A stretch of DNA of 25,843 bases from an uncultured Christensenellaceae bacterium (GCA_910588695.1 CAJUOV010000019.1:1-25843); one strand, 5' to 3'; counted from the stretch's first letter, positions 12,798 to 21,597 are shown. Made by a program: numbers and translations. Notes: a model not told the origin generated them from the letters alone.

Positions 12798-14759
12798 ATG
12801 GAACATTTTGATTTCAAATTAAAATCCGCTTTTCAGCCGACGGGCGATCAGCCCGAGGCGATCAAAAAACTGACCGAGGGCGTAATGGACGGAATCCGCA
12901 CGCAGGTGCTCGTCGGCGTTACGGGCAGCGGAAAAACGTTCACAATGGCGAATGTCATCAAGAACGCGGGGCGACCCGCGCTCGTCATCGCGCATAACAA
13001 GACGCTTGCGGCGCAGCTGTGCAACGAATTCCGCGAGTTCTTTCCCGAGAACCGCGTCGAATATTTCGTCTCTTATTACGACTATTATCAGCCCGAGAGC
13101 TATATTCCCTCGACGGATACCTATATCGAAAAAGACTTGTCTTTGAACGATGAGATCGATAAACTGCGCAACGCCGCCACCTGTTCATTGGGCGAGCGCG
13201 ACGACGTGATCGTCGTCTCTTCCGTTTCCTGCATTTACGGGTTGGGCGCGCCGGAGGAGTTCTTCCGACTCGGGGTCAGTCTGCGCCCCCAGCAGGCAAT
13301 CTCGCGGGACGAGCTTCTGCGCCGTCTTGTCGAAATTCACTATTCCCGAAACGATACCGATTTCAAACGCTCCACCTTCCGCGTGCGCGGAGATGTGGTG
13401 GAAATTTTTCCCGCCTCCAATTCCGAAGTCGCGATCCGCGTCGAGTTCTTCGGCGACGAAATCGAGAGCATCGGCGAAGAGGACGTCGTCACGGGAAAAG
13501 TGATTTCCGAACTCAAACACGCCGTGATCTTCCCCGCAAGCCATTACGCCGTCGGGAGCGAGCGGCTCGCTTCCGCGCTCTCCGTCATCGAGGAGGATTT
13601 GAAGGGGGAAGTGAAGGCGTTCGAGGCGGAAGGTAAGCTCCTTGAAGCGCAGCGTCTCTCCCAGCGCACAGAACACGATCTCGAAATGATGCGTGAAATC
13701 GGCTACTGCTCGGGGATCGAGAACTACTCCCGCTACTTCGACGGGCGCGGGGTCGGCGACCCCTCTTTCACCCTGCTCGACTATTTCCCGAAAAATTTTC
13801 TCGTGTTTATCGACGAAAGTCATATGACGATTCCGCAGATCCGCGCCATGTACCACGGCGACCTTGCACGAAAGACCAACCTTGTGAATTATGGGTTCCG
13901 CATGAAATCCGCTTACGACAACCGTCCGCTGACTTTTGAGGAATTCGATGCGCGGGTGCCGCAGCTCATCTGCGTCTCCGCGACCCCCGCGCCCTATGAA
14001 TTGGAGCAGGCGGGACAGGTCGTCGAACAGCTGATCCGCCCCACGGGGCTTTTGGATCCTCCCGTCACGGTGAAGCCGACGAAAGGGCAGATCGACGATC
14101 TTTTATCCGAGATCCGCACCGTCGTGAACGAAAAGGGCAGGGTGCTTGTGACAACGCTCACCAAGCGCATGGCGGAGAGTCTGACCGACTATCTCAAAGA
14201 GAATCACGTGAAAGTGCGTTACATGCATTCAGACGTGGATACTTTGGAACGGATCGATATTATCAACGGACTGCGCGCGGGCGAATTTGACGTGCTCTGC
14301 GGGATCAATTTGCTGCGCGAGGGGCTCGATCTGCCGGAGGTGCGGCTTGTCGCCATTCTCGACGCGGATAAAGAGGGCTTTTTAAGAAGCGAAACTTCCC
14401 TTGTGCAGACGATCGGACGCGCCGCCCGGAACGCCGACGGGCGGGTCATTATGTATGCAGACGGTATGACGGGCAGCATGCAGCGCGCGATCGCGGAAAC
14501 CAACCGCCGCAGAAGCATTCAGGAAAAATACAATTCGGAGCACGGGGTTGTGCCCAAAACGATCGTCAAGGAAGTCAAGTCCACGATTTCCATTACGGGC
14601 AAGGCGAAAAAGACGGGCGATATTAAAATGAAAGATATTCCCGAAGAGATCGAAAAACTCAAAGCGCTCATGCGCGTCGCCTCGGCGCAGCTTGACTTCG
14701 AACGAGCGATCGAAATACGCGAGGCGATCGCGGAACTGAGGAGAAAGTACAGGAACTGA
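12798..14759 (+). CDS. uvrB: UvrABC system protein B (excinuclease helicase subunit)
   Basis: About 653 aa. UvrB receives damaged DNA from UvrA, verifies the lesion and recruits UvrC in nucleotide excision repair. Landmarks: FQPTGDQPEAI near the N-terminus, Walker A GVTGSGKTFTMA, the Y-rich beta-hairpin region VSYYDYYQPESYIP that clamps DNA, the DEAD-like box DESHMT, helicase motif VI in QTIGRAARNADGR, and a C-terminal UVR domain (LMRVASAQLDFERAIEIRE) for UvrC contact. ATG 12798 fits the family's usual N-terminus; GTG 12774 has a better ribosome site (AGG, 7 nt) and is the alternative. First gene of a likely five-gene operon with an SOS-type promoter. No uvrC is in the window. Confidence 0.97.
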   Translation: MEHFDFKLKSAFQPTGDQPEAIKKLTEGVMDGIRTQVLVGVTGSGKTFTMANVIKNAGRPALVIAHNKTLAAQLCNEFREFFPENRVEYFVSYYDYYQPESYIPSTDTYIEKDLSLNDEIDKLRNAATCSLGERDDVIVVSSVSCIYGLGAPEEFFRLGVSLRPQQAISRDELLRRLVEIHYSRNDTDFKRSTFRVRGDVVEIFPASNSEVAIRVEFFGDEIESIGEEDVVTGKVISELKHAVIFPASHYAVGSERLASALSVIEEDLKGEVKAFEAEGKLLEAQRLSQRTEHDLEMMREIGYCSGIENYSRYFDGRGVGDPSFTLLDYFPKNFLVFIDESHMTIPQIRAMYHGDLARKTNLVNYGFRMKSAYDNRPLTFEEFDARVPQLICVSATPAPYELEQAGQVVEQLIRPTGLLDPPVTVKPTKGQIDDLLSEIRTVVNEKGRVLVTTLTKRMAESLTDYLKENHVKVRYMHSDVDTLERIDIINGLRAGEFDVLCGINLLREGLDLPEVRLVAILDADKEGFLRSETSLVQTIGRAARNADGRVIMYADGMTGSMQRAIAETNRRRSIQEKYNSEHGVVPKTIVKEVKSTISITGKAKKTGDIKMKDIPEEIEKLKALMRVASAQLDFERAIEIREAIAELRRKYRN

Positions 14760-14762
14760 TTT

Positions 14763-15353
14763 ATGAAAATCGCAATCGATATAGACGATACTTTGACCGA
14801 AATCGACAGGATCGCGGCGACCGAAAAATATCTCTCCGAAAACGGGTTTTCCTTCCGTCTCGTCGATCCTTATGCGCACGCGCTCAGCGAAATGTACGAC
14901 TGGACGCACGACGACGTGACCCGCTTTATCAAAAGCGGCGGATATAAGGTTTTTACCGATGCGCCTTTGCGGAAGGGCGCGAAAGAAACTCTTCGGAAAT
15001 GGAGGGCGGCGGGGCATGAGATCGTGATTTTGACGGCGCGCCCCTCCGCATGGTTCGACGACGCCGAATCGGTCAGCAAAGCGCAGATGGACAGGTGCGG
15101 CGTGCCCTGCGATCGGGTAGTCGCCGACGTCTGGGAAAAGGGAGAGTACTGCCGCGCGCACGGGATTGAAATTCTGATCGAGGACAATTTCGAAATTTGC
15201 AAAAAAGCGCAGGCGCTCGGCGTGAAAGCGGTGCTCTTTGTAGACAGGCACAATTTGGAACACGCAAAAGAAATCCGCTATGCGGGCTCCGATTGGGGGC
15301 ATATTGCTTCCGCAGTCGAGTATATTCTCGATCCGCCGCGGGAACGGAGCTAA
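14763..15353 (+). CDS. HAD-superfamily 5'(3')-deoxyribonucleotidase-like protein
   Basis: 196 aa. HAD phosphatase signature at the N-terminus, D6-I7-D8-D9-T10 (nucleophile Asp6, acid/base Asp8), followed later by VILTARPS (motif II, Thr) and LIEDNFEICK (motif IV Asp). The overall size and the small cap insertion (residues about 14-70) resemble the NT5C family that dephosphorylates (deoxy)nucleoside monophosphates. It starts 3 nt after the uvrB stop and ends 13 nt before uvrA, so it is embedded in the repair operon. A role in nucleotide salvage or clean-up after excision repair is inference; other HAD substrates are possible. Confidence 0.85.
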   Translation: MKIAIDIDDTLTEIDRIAATEKYLSENGFSFRLVDPYAHALSEMYDWTHDDVTRFIKSGGYKVFTDAPLRKGAKETLRKWRAAGHEIVILTARPSAWFDDAESVSKAQMDRCGVPCDRVVADVWEKGEYCRAHGIEILIEDNFEICKKAQALGVKAVLFVDRHNLEHAKEIRYAGSDWGHIASAVEYILDPPRERS

Positions 15354-15366
15354 ATCAGGAAATATT

Positions 15367-18183
15367 ATGAAAGACGAATTATTTGTAAAAGGCGCAAAAG
15401 AAAACAATCTCAAAAACGTGGACGTGCATATTCCCAAAAATACGCTCACGGTATTCACGGGCGTATCCGGTTCGGGCAAGTCTACGCTTGCGTTCGATAC
15501 CATCTTCGCGGAGGGGCAGCGCCGCTATATGGAGAGCCTCTCTTCCTATGCGCGTCAGTTCCTCGGCATGATGGAAAAACCTGACGTGGAGAGCATCGAG
15601 GGGCTTTCGCCCGCAATCAGTATCGACCAGAAGACGACTTCGCACAACCCCCGTTCCACGGTGGGAACGGTCACGGAGATTTACGACTATCTCAGATTGC
15701 TGTACGCACGGATCGGGATTCCGCACTGCCCCGAATGCGGCAGAGAGATCCGCCGTCAGACGGTGGACGAGATCGCCGACCGCGTTATGGCGATGCCCGC
15801 AGGCAGTAAAATATTGGTGGAAGCGCCCGTTGTGCGGGGCAGGAAGGGAGAGTTCCAGAAAGAACTTTTGGGCTACCGCAAAAGCGGGTATGCCCGCGTC
15901 AAGGTAGACGGGATCGTGTACGATCTGCAAGAGGACGTCAAGCTCGAAAAGAACGTCAAGCACAACGTGAGCGTTGTCGTGGACAGGCTTGTCGTAAAAG
16001 AGGGCGTGCTGAGCAGATTGACGGAAAGTCTCGAAGCGGCGCTCCGCCTTGCGGACGGGCTCGTGCTTATCTCCTGCGGAGAGGATGAGACTCTTTATTC
16101 TTCCCGCTATTCCTGTCCCGACTGCGGGATCTCGATCGAGGAAATCGAGCCCCGCCTCTTTTCGTTCAATACGCCGTGGGGGGCATGTCCGGAGTGCTCG
16201 GGGCTCGGGTTTAAGCAGAGCGTCGATCCCGACCTGATGATTCCAGATAAAACCAAGACTTTGCGCGAGGGTGCGATCCATGCGAGCGGCTGGATGTTGG
16301 AGAGCAACAACACCAATTTCATGTATATCAAAGCGCTCTCGGAGCACTACGGTTTTTCGCTCGACGTGCCCGTAAAAGAGTTGCCGAAGAAAGCGTTCGA
16401 CATACTGATGTACGGCAACGGCGGCGAAAAGATCGATCTGAAATATAACACGCACAGCTTTTCGGGCAGTTACAAACTCAGTTGGGAGGGATTTGTCAAC
16501 AGTCTCGAACGCAGATACAAAAATACCTCTTCCGACGGTGTAAAGTACGATATAGAACGGTATATGCGGGTAACGGACTGCCCTGCCTGCCGCGGACAGC
16601 GTCTTAAAAAAGAGGCGCTTGCGGTCACCGTAGGGGGCAGAAACATATTCGAGGCATGCGCAATGCCCGTGCGCGATTTGAAAGAGTTTATGGCAGGGCT
16701 CATTCTTTCCGAAACGGAGCGGGCGATCGCGGGGGTGATTCTGAAAGAGATCGGGAAACGGCTTGACTTTTTGGTGGGCGTGGGGCTCGACTATCTCACG
16801 CTCACGAGAAGCGCGGCGACCCTCTCGGGCGGGGAGAGCCAGCGTATTCGTTTGGCTACGCAGATCGGTTCCGCGCTCTCGGGCGTGCTGTATATTCTTG
16901 ACGAGCCGAGCATCGGGCTGCATCAGCGCGACAACGAAAAATTGCTCGCTTCCCTCAAAGGCTTGCGCGATCTCGGGAACACGCTTATCGTAGTCGAGCA
17001 CGACGAGGATACGATCCGCCAAGCGGACTATATCGTGGACGTGGGTCCCCTTGCGGGCGTGCACGGGGGAGAGATCGTCGCTTGCGGCACGCAGCGGGAT
17101 ATTATGAACGAACCCCGATCGATCACGGGCGATTATCTTGCGGGGCGCAAAAAAATCGAAGTTCCTTTGTCGCGCAAAAAGCCGGACGGCAGATGGCTGA
17201 AAGTATCCGACTGCCGTCAGAACAATCTGAAAGGGATCACGGCGGAAATTCCCGCGGGGCTCATTACGGCGGTCACGGGGGTCTCCGGTTCGGGGAAATC
17301 CTCTCTCGTCAACGAAATTATTTTGCCCCTTTTATCGCGCGAGCTGGGCGGCGCGCGTCTGCCTTTGGGCAAGAGCGGCAAAGCGGAAGGATTGGAGTAT
17401 TTCGATAAGGTCATTGCGATCGACCAGTCGCCGATCGGCAGAACGCCGCGTTCCAATCCCGCCACCTATACGGGTGTATTTTCCGCCATCCGCGAGCTCT
17501 TTGCCGCTACGCAGGACGCGCGCACCATGGGCTACAAGGCGGGCAGATTTTCGTTTAACGTCGCGGGCGGCAGGTGCGAAAACTGCGAGGGCGACGGAAT
17601 CATGAAGATCGAAATGCACTTTCTGCCCGATGTGTACGTTCCATGCGAGGTGTGCGGCGGAAAGCGGTATAACCGCGAGACGCTCGAAGTAAAATATAAG
17701 GGCAAGTCCATCGCCGACGTCTTGGAAATGACGGTGGAAGAGGCGTGCGATTTCTTCAAACCCGTGCCTTCCGTATACAATAAAATTTCCACCCTCAAAG
17801 AAGTTGGGCTCGGTTATATCAGACTGGGGCAGAGTTCCACGACTTTGTCCGGAGGCGAGGCGCAGAGGGTCAAACTCGCGACCGAGCTTTCGAAACGCTC
17901 GACGGGCAGAACCTTTTATATTCTCGACGAACCCACGACGGGGCTTTCGAGTTACGACGTGCAAAAACTTGTCGATATTCTCTTGCGGCTCAGGGAGAAC
18001 GGCAATACCGTGCTTGTCATCGAACACAACCTCGACGTCGTCAAAGTCGCAGACTACCTCATTGATCTCGGACCGGAGGGCGGCGACGGCGGCGGAACGG
18101 TCGTTGCGACGGGCGCGCCCGAAGAGATCGCGCATTGTAAAGAGAGCTATACGGGTCGGTTTTTGAGGGAAGTTCTCAAATGA
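15367..18183 (+). CDS. uvrA: UvrABC system protein A (excinuclease ATPase subunit)
   Basis: 938 aa, the usual size. UvrA dimers scan DNA for distortions and load UvrB. Two ABC ATPase modules are complete: Walker A GVSGSGKSTLAFDT and signature LSGGESQRIRLATQ with ILDEPSIGLH; then GVSGSGKSSLVNE and LSGGEAQRVKLATELS with ILDEPTTGL. Zinc modules: CPDC with CPEC in the first half and CENC with CEVC in the second. The post-Walker B sequence of the second module is GLSSYDV where GLHxxDI is more common. ATG 15367 is chosen (AGGA 6 nt upstream). The stop overlaps the next ATG by 4 nt (ATGA), indicating translational coupling. Confidence 0.98.
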   Translation: MKDELFVKGAKENNLKNVDVHIPKNTLTVFTGVSGSGKSTLAFDTIFAEGQRRYMESLSSYARQFLGMMEKPDVESIEGLSPAISIDQKTTSHNPRSTVGTVTEIYDYLRLLYARIGIPHCPECGREIRRQTVDEIADRVMAMPAGSKILVEAPVVRGRKGEFQKELLGYRKSGYARVKVDGIVYDLQEDVKLEKNVKHNVSVVVDRLVVKEGVLSRLTESLEAALRLADGLVLISCGEDETLYSSRYSCPDCGISIEEIEPRLFSFNTPWGACPECSGLGFKQSVDPDLMIPDKTKTLREGAIHASGWMLESNNTNFMYIKALSEHYGFSLDVPVKELPKKAFDILMYGNGGEKIDLKYNTHSFSGSYKLSWEGFVNSLERRYKNTSSDGVKYDIERYMRVTDCPACRGQRLKKEALAVTVGGRNIFEACAMPVRDLKEFMAGLILSETERAIAGVILKEIGKRLDFLVGVGLDYLTLTRSAATLSGGESQRIRLATQIGSALSGVLYILDEPSIGLHQRDNEKLLASLKGLRDLGNTLIVVEHDEDTIRQADYIVDVGPLAGVHGGEIVACGTQRDIMNEPRSITGDYLAGRKKIEVPLSRKKPDGRWLKVSDCRQNNLKGITAEIPAGLITAVTGVSGSGKSSLVNEIILPLLSRELGGARLPLGKSGKAEGLEYFDKVIAIDQSPIGRTPRSNPATYTGVFSAIRELFAATQDARTMGYKAGRFSFNVAGGRCENCEGDGIMKIEMHFLPDVYVPCEVCGGKRYNRETLEVKYKGKSIADVLEMTVEEACDFFKPVPSVYNKISTLKEVGLGYIRLGQSSTTLSGGEAQRVKLATELSKRSTGRTFYILDEPTTGLSSYDVQKLVDILLRLRENGNTVLVIEHNLDVVKVADYLIDLGPEGGDGGGTVVATGAPEEIAHCKESYTGRFLREVLK

Positions 18184-18848
18184 CGGATTTCGAAAAACTC
18201 TTCTCGGGCGGAACGCCGAATTTTGAAAAATTACTTCAAAACGGTTTTCGCGTTACGGAGCGGGGATATTTCAGGGAAACGCCGCTCTCGGATTTTTACT
18301 TGCGCGTGAGCGTAAGCAGAGAGGGCAAGACGAGCGCGGAACTCTACGATCCCGAAGCGGACGCGCCCTATACTCTTCACCTTGTGGCGGGGGCAGAAGG
18401 CGCGTTCGTCGGAGAAGTCAGAAAAATTTACGAAAAAGAACTTCTTAAAATTGCCGAAACCTGTTTTGACAACGCGGTGTTTCAAAGCAGACTTGCAAAC
18501 GAACTGATTTGTTACGCCCGCGATACATACGGCGAAGAAGCGGAATATCTGTGGGAAAAATTTCCTAAGAACGGCGTTCTGCGCCGAAAGGACAACCGTA
18601 AATGGTACGCGGCGATTCTGACGGTGGCAGGCAACAAAGTGGGGTTGTCCACAGATTCTTTGGTGGAAATTGTCGATTTGCGCGCGGAAGAGCAGGTTGT
18701 CAACAGGCTGAAAGAGCAAAAGGGGTTTGCGCCTGCATGGCATATGAACAAAAAGAGTTGGCTGACCGTACTTCTCAACGGTTCGGTAGAGTTATCCACA
18801 ATCAAAGAGATGATCGACAACAGCAGAAATCTGGCGTTGAAAAAATAA
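18180..18848 (+). CDS. MmcQ/YjbR-like (DUF419) protein
   Basis: 222 aa. The C-terminal half carries the MmcQ/YjbR pattern: a GVLRRKDNRKWYAAIL strand, then VEIVDLRAEEQVVNRLKEQKGFAPAWHMNKKSWLTVLL and a closing helix ELSTIKEMIDNSRNLA. This CyaY-like fold is thought to bind DNA or protein; its biochemical role is unsettled. The N-terminal 100 residues are an extra domain of alpha/beta character with no recognised motif. The ATG overlaps the uvrA stop (ATGA), so the protein is translated together with UvrA. The link with excision repair is suggestive but comes from position only. Confidence 0.85.
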   Translation: MTDFEKLFSGGTPNFEKLLQNGFRVTERGYFRETPLSDFYLRVSVSREGKTSAELYDPEADAPYTLHLVAGAEGAFVGEVRKIYEKELLKIAETCFDNAVFQSRLANELICYARDTYGEEAEYLWEKFPKNGVLRRKDNRKWYAAILTVAGNKVGLSTDSLVEIVDLRAEEQVVNRLKEQKGFAPAWHMNKKSWLTVLLNGSVELSTIKEMIDNSRNLALKK

Positions 18849-18862
18849 ATAAGGAGAAAGTT

Positions 18863-20041
18863 ATGAACGAAAGAAAATTAAAATTGGGACGGGAACGTTC
18901 ATCCATCCGCGAACTCTTTGAGTACGGCAAGCAGCGGGCAAGGGAGATCGGCGCGGAGAACGTGTTCGACTTCTCGATCGGCAATCCGTCCGCGCCCGCG
19001 CCCGACTGCGTAAAAGAAGAGATCGTAAGGCTTCTGAACGAAATGCCCTCCGCCGAACTGCACGGTTATACCTCCGCGCAGGGAGACCCCGCGGTGCGCG
19101 AGGCGGTCTCTACATATCTTAAAAAAGAATACGGCGCGCATATTTCCGCGAATCATATTTATATGAGCTGCGGGGCGGCGGCTTCTTTGACAGTGTCTCT
19201 CAATGCGATATTGTCGGGCGGAGAAGAGGTGATCGTTCTCGCGCCCTACTTTCCCGAATACCGCGTGTTCATCGAGGGCGCGCACGGTGTGTGCAGAGAG
19301 GTCATGACCGACGGGAACTTTCGTCTTGATTTAGACGCTCTCGAAAAGGCGATTACAAACAATACGGCGGCGGTCATTATCAACTCTCCCAACAACCCCG
19401 CGGGCGTTGTGTATACGGAAGAAGAAATCGAATCGCTCGCCGCGCTCTTAAGGAATAAGAGCGAAGAATTCAAAAAACCCGTCTATCTCATTTCGGACGA
19501 GCCGTACAGGGAACTCACCTACGGCGCTCGCGTACCCTTTCCCGCAAACTATTACGACAATACGATCGTTTGCTATTCTTTCTCGAAATGTCTGACCCTT
19601 GCGGGCGAGCGCATCGGCTATCTCGCAATCAACGATTGTGCGGAAAACGCGGACGAGACTTACGCGGCGTTTGCGGGCGCGGGAAGAGACCTCGGGTTTG
19701 TGTGCGCGCCTGCCCTCTTTCAGAGAGTGGTTGCAAAGTGCCTCGGCAAGACTGCGGACAGGGCGGTGTATGAGAAGAACCGCGCCCTTTTATATCGCGC
19801 GCTTTCGGACATGGGGTACTCCGCGATCGAACCGGAGGGGGCGTTCTACCTGTTTGTAAAGAGCTTAGAGCCCGATGCAAAGGCTTTCTGCGAGCGGGCG
19901 AAAAAATACGAGCTCTTGCTCGTTCCCTCGGACGGCTTCGGAGTAAAGGGTTACGTGCGCGTCTCCTACTGCGTGCCTACGGAGCGGATCGAAAAGGCGC
20001 TGCCGAAGTTTGAAGCGCTCATCAAAGAATATCGGAAATAA
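18863..20041 (+). CDS. PLP-dependent aminotransferase (class I/II)
   Basis: 392 aa, fold type I aminotransferase. Landmarks: FSIGNPSAPAP near the N-terminus, the NSPNNPAGVVYT turn, SDEPYRELTYG (PLP-contacting Asp and Tyr), the PLP lysine in YSFSKCLTLAGERIGY (Lys242), and VRVSYC with the substrate-carboxylate arginine near the C-terminus. It looks like an aspartate-aminotransferase-type enzyme, but the amino acid substrate cannot be decided. AAGGAG with a 6-nt spacer sets the start; an apparent upstream extension reads through the MmcQ-like gene and is rejected. It is 14 nt after that gene and is the last gene of the operon. Confidence 0.92.
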   Translation: MNERKLKLGRERSSIRELFEYGKQRAREIGAENVFDFSIGNPSAPAPDCVKEEIVRLLNEMPSAELHGYTSAQGDPAVREAVSTYLKKEYGAHISANHIYMSCGAAASLTVSLNAILSGGEEVIVLAPYFPEYRVFIEGAHGVCREVMTDGNFRLDLDALEKAITNNTAAVIINSPNNPAGVVYTEEEIESLAALLRNKSEEFKKPVYLISDEPYRELTYGARVPFPANYYDNTIVCYSFSKCLTLAGERIGYLAINDCAENADETYAAFAGAGRDLGFVCAPALFQRVVAKCLGKTADRAVYEKNRALLYRALSDMGYSAIEPEGAFYLFVKSLEPDAKAFCERAKKYELLLVPSDGFGVKGYVRVSYCVPTERIEKALPKFEALIKEYRK

Positions 20042-20044
20042 AAT

Positions 20045-20076
20045 AACACCCCTGCGCTTCAGCGCAGGGGTGTTTT
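20045..20076. terminator. Terminator ending the uvrB operon (bidirectional)
   Basis: A perfect 13-bp stem AACACCCCTGCGC (20045-20057) / GCGCAGGGGTGTT (20062-20074) with a TTCA loop and T's on both sides. It also serves the convergent SecB-like gene. Confidence 0.93.
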
Positions 20077-20087
20077 AGATAGTTTTT

Positions 20088-20537
20088 TTAATTCAGAGAA
20101 TTAGGGTCGATGTTGAGGGTGTAACCCGTTGTGCCTCTGTCTTCGGGAAAGAGGGTGGAACCGGGAACTACGGGCAGGGTCAGGGGATTGACAAGCGCGT
20201 CCGCCGTCAGATTGGTGACCGCCGCGCGCAAGTAGGGGAACATCGTCTCCGTCGCGTTGATGGCGAAAATTCTTCTGTCTTCGTCGTTTTGCATGTTCTT
20301 TACTTCGAATACGCCCATAAGCCGTACCGTAAGATTGAAAGGTTTGGGCTCTTTGTCGTTGGTCTCGATCTTGCATTCGAGCATAACCACGTTGATTTCG
20401 GGATTGTCGTTTGCCTGTCTGATCTGACGGGAAAAGAGCGGTTTGATTTCGAATTTAGTATCGGCAGTCGCCTTGATGGGATTGACTTTGAAAAAAAGCT
20501 CGTCTGCCGTGAGCCCCTTTAACGAATAATCGATCAT
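20088..20537 (-). CDS. SecB-like protein-export chaperone
   Basis: 149 aa. The start is ATG 20537 with GAGG 6 nt upstream; a longer frame to 20606 runs through the promoter and is rejected. The C-terminal part carries the SecB pattern: a strand pair around VRLMGVFEVK, then INATETMFPYLRAAVTNLTADALVNPLTLPVV, matching the LFPYARE...P.LNL.PV core of proteobacterial SecB. SecB-fold proteins keep clients unfolded for SecA. They are less usual in Firmicutes, where some copies work with toxin-antitoxin modules; no toxin gene is adjacent here. It has its own near-consensus promoter. The client is unknown. Confidence 0.75.
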   Translation of the reverse strand: MIDYSLKGLTADELFFKVNPIKATADTKFEIKPLFSRQIRQANDNPEINVVMLECKIETNDKEPKPFNLTVRLMGVFEVKNMQNDEDRRIFAINATETMFPYLRAAVTNLTADALVNPLTLPVVPGSTLFPEDRGTTGYTLNIDPNSLN

Positions 20538-20565
20538 AATATACCTCGTTGATGTAATTTCCCTG

Positions 20566-20594
20566 ATTTTACCATAAGCGGGCGCGTTTGTCAA
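20566..20594 (-). promoter_or_regulatory. SigA-type promoter of the secB-like gene
   Basis: On the minus strand: perfect TTGACA (plus 20589-20594), 17-bp spacer, TAAAAT (plus 20566-20571) preceded by TGG (extended -10), 28 bp before the start codon. Confidence 0.88.
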
Positions 20595-20632
20595 TACTTT
20601 TTCCAAAATTGTTTGTCCGAGGAGAAATCCGT

Positions 20633-20666
20633 AAAAAAACCGCCGCGCTTTTCCGCGCGGCGGTTT
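20633..20666 (-). terminator. Terminator after the NlpC/P60 gene
   Basis: AAACCGCCGCGC (20637-20648) pairs with GCGCGGCGGTTT (20655-20666) around a 6-nt loop. On the minus strand the stem is followed by a run of T's (plus 20633-20639). Confidence 0.92.
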
Positions 20667-20676
20667 GATTGCTTGT

Positions 20677-21525
20677 TCAGAACATTCTTCTCGAACCGAG
20701 ATAGTAACTCCAACGAGTGGACGAGATCTGCTCGATCTTTGCGTAGTCGCTCGCCGTATGCAGAATATAGTTCCCGCCGAGGTAGAGGGCGACGTGTCCC
20801 ACGCGTTCGATTCCCGTATTGTTCTTACGCGATTCGTTCGTAAAGAACATCAAATCTCCCCGTCTGAGTTCGCCCGTCACCTCTGTTCCCTGCGAAATCT
20901 GGGTGCGGGTCGTCATATTCAAAAGAATCCCCGCGCCCCGATAAAACATAAATTGCATAAGAGAGGAACAGTCGAATTTTTTCTCGGTAAATCCGCTGAT
21001 AAAGTTTCCTTTTCCGTCGTGCAGTCTCGTCGCGCCGTAAACATAGGGCGTGCCAAGTACGTTGAGTCCTTCTTCGATGATCCGTTCCGTTTTTTCGTCG
21101 CCCTGTTCGAGAACAACGATTTTTGCGTAATTCGCATGGATATACGCCTTTCTGCCGAGGTAGCGCGTTTCATACCATGTGCCCGTTTTGTCGACGTGCT
21201 TCATCAGAATGTTTTTTTCCACCGTTCCGAGGGAAGAATAGTTTGTTCCCGCGCCCGAGCGCACATTCAGATTGTCGGTCGTCGTAATAATATATTTCGC
21301 CATGGCAGGCGCTGTGTCGTCGGGATCGTTCGGCTGCTCCTCTTCGGGAGGCGTAACTTCCGGTTCCTCTTCGACGGGATCGTTCTGCGGAGGCGCGACG
21401 GGTACCACGATTTCTTCGGGCGGCAGAACCGTCTGCGTTTCGTCCGAGGTCTTATCTCCGCACGCCGCGAACGCAGGGGTCACGAGCGCCGCGATCATGC
21501 AGGCAAGTGCAATGCGTTTTTTCAT
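20677..21525 (-). CDS. SH3-domain NlpC/P60 lipoprotein (peptidoglycan endopeptidase)
   Basis: 282 aa secreted wall hydrolase. Residues 1-22 are a lipoprotein signal ending AFAAC (Cys22). A Pro/Glu-rich spacer (about 30-72) crosses into the wall. A bacterial SH3 domain follows (LNVRSGAGTNYSSLGTV, about 85-140), then the NlpC/P60 catalytic domain with Cys186 in KFDCSSLMQ, His244 in VGHVALYLG and His256 in ILHTAS, the expected Cys-His-His triad. NlpC/P60 enzymes usually cut gamma-D-Glu to diamino-acid bonds in stem peptides. GGAG lies 6 nt before the ATG. It is transcribed alone, ending at its own terminator. Confidence 0.93.
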   Translation of the reverse strand: MKKRIALACMIAALVTPAFAACGDKTSDETQTVLPPEEIVVPVAPPQNDPVEEEPEVTPPEEEQPNDPDDTAPAMAKYIITTTDNLNVRSGAGTNYSSLGTVEKNILMKHVDKTGTWYETRYLGRKAYIHANYAKIVVLEQGDEKTERIIEEGLNVLGTPYVYGATRLHDGKGNFISGFTEKKFDCSSLMQFMFYRGAGILLNMTTRTQISQGTEVTGELRRGDLMFFTNESRKNNTGIERVGHVALYLGGNYILHTASDYAKIEQISSTRWSYYLGSRRMF

Positions 21526-21567
21526 TTCTGTCTCCTTATCGTTTGTATTTGCCTTTTCGGCAATTTG

Positions 21568-21597
21568 ATTGTATCAGAAATCACTGTGCAAAATCAA
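21568..21597 (-). promoter_or_regulatory. Probable promoter of the NlpC/P60 gene
   Basis: On the minus strand: TTGATT (plus 21592-21597), 18-bp spacer, TACAAT (plus 21568-21573) preceded by TGA, an extended -10. Confidence 0.55.

Noticed and set aside
15379..17064. A 561-codon open frame opposite uvrA
   Set aside because: Antisense shadow of uvrA; no domain, no ribosome site, composition typical of a complement frame.
18602..18862. N-terminal extension of the aminotransferase reading frame
   Set aside because: The extension overlaps the MmcQ-like gene in another frame; ATG 18863 has AAGGAG at the right distance and gives the family's normal length.
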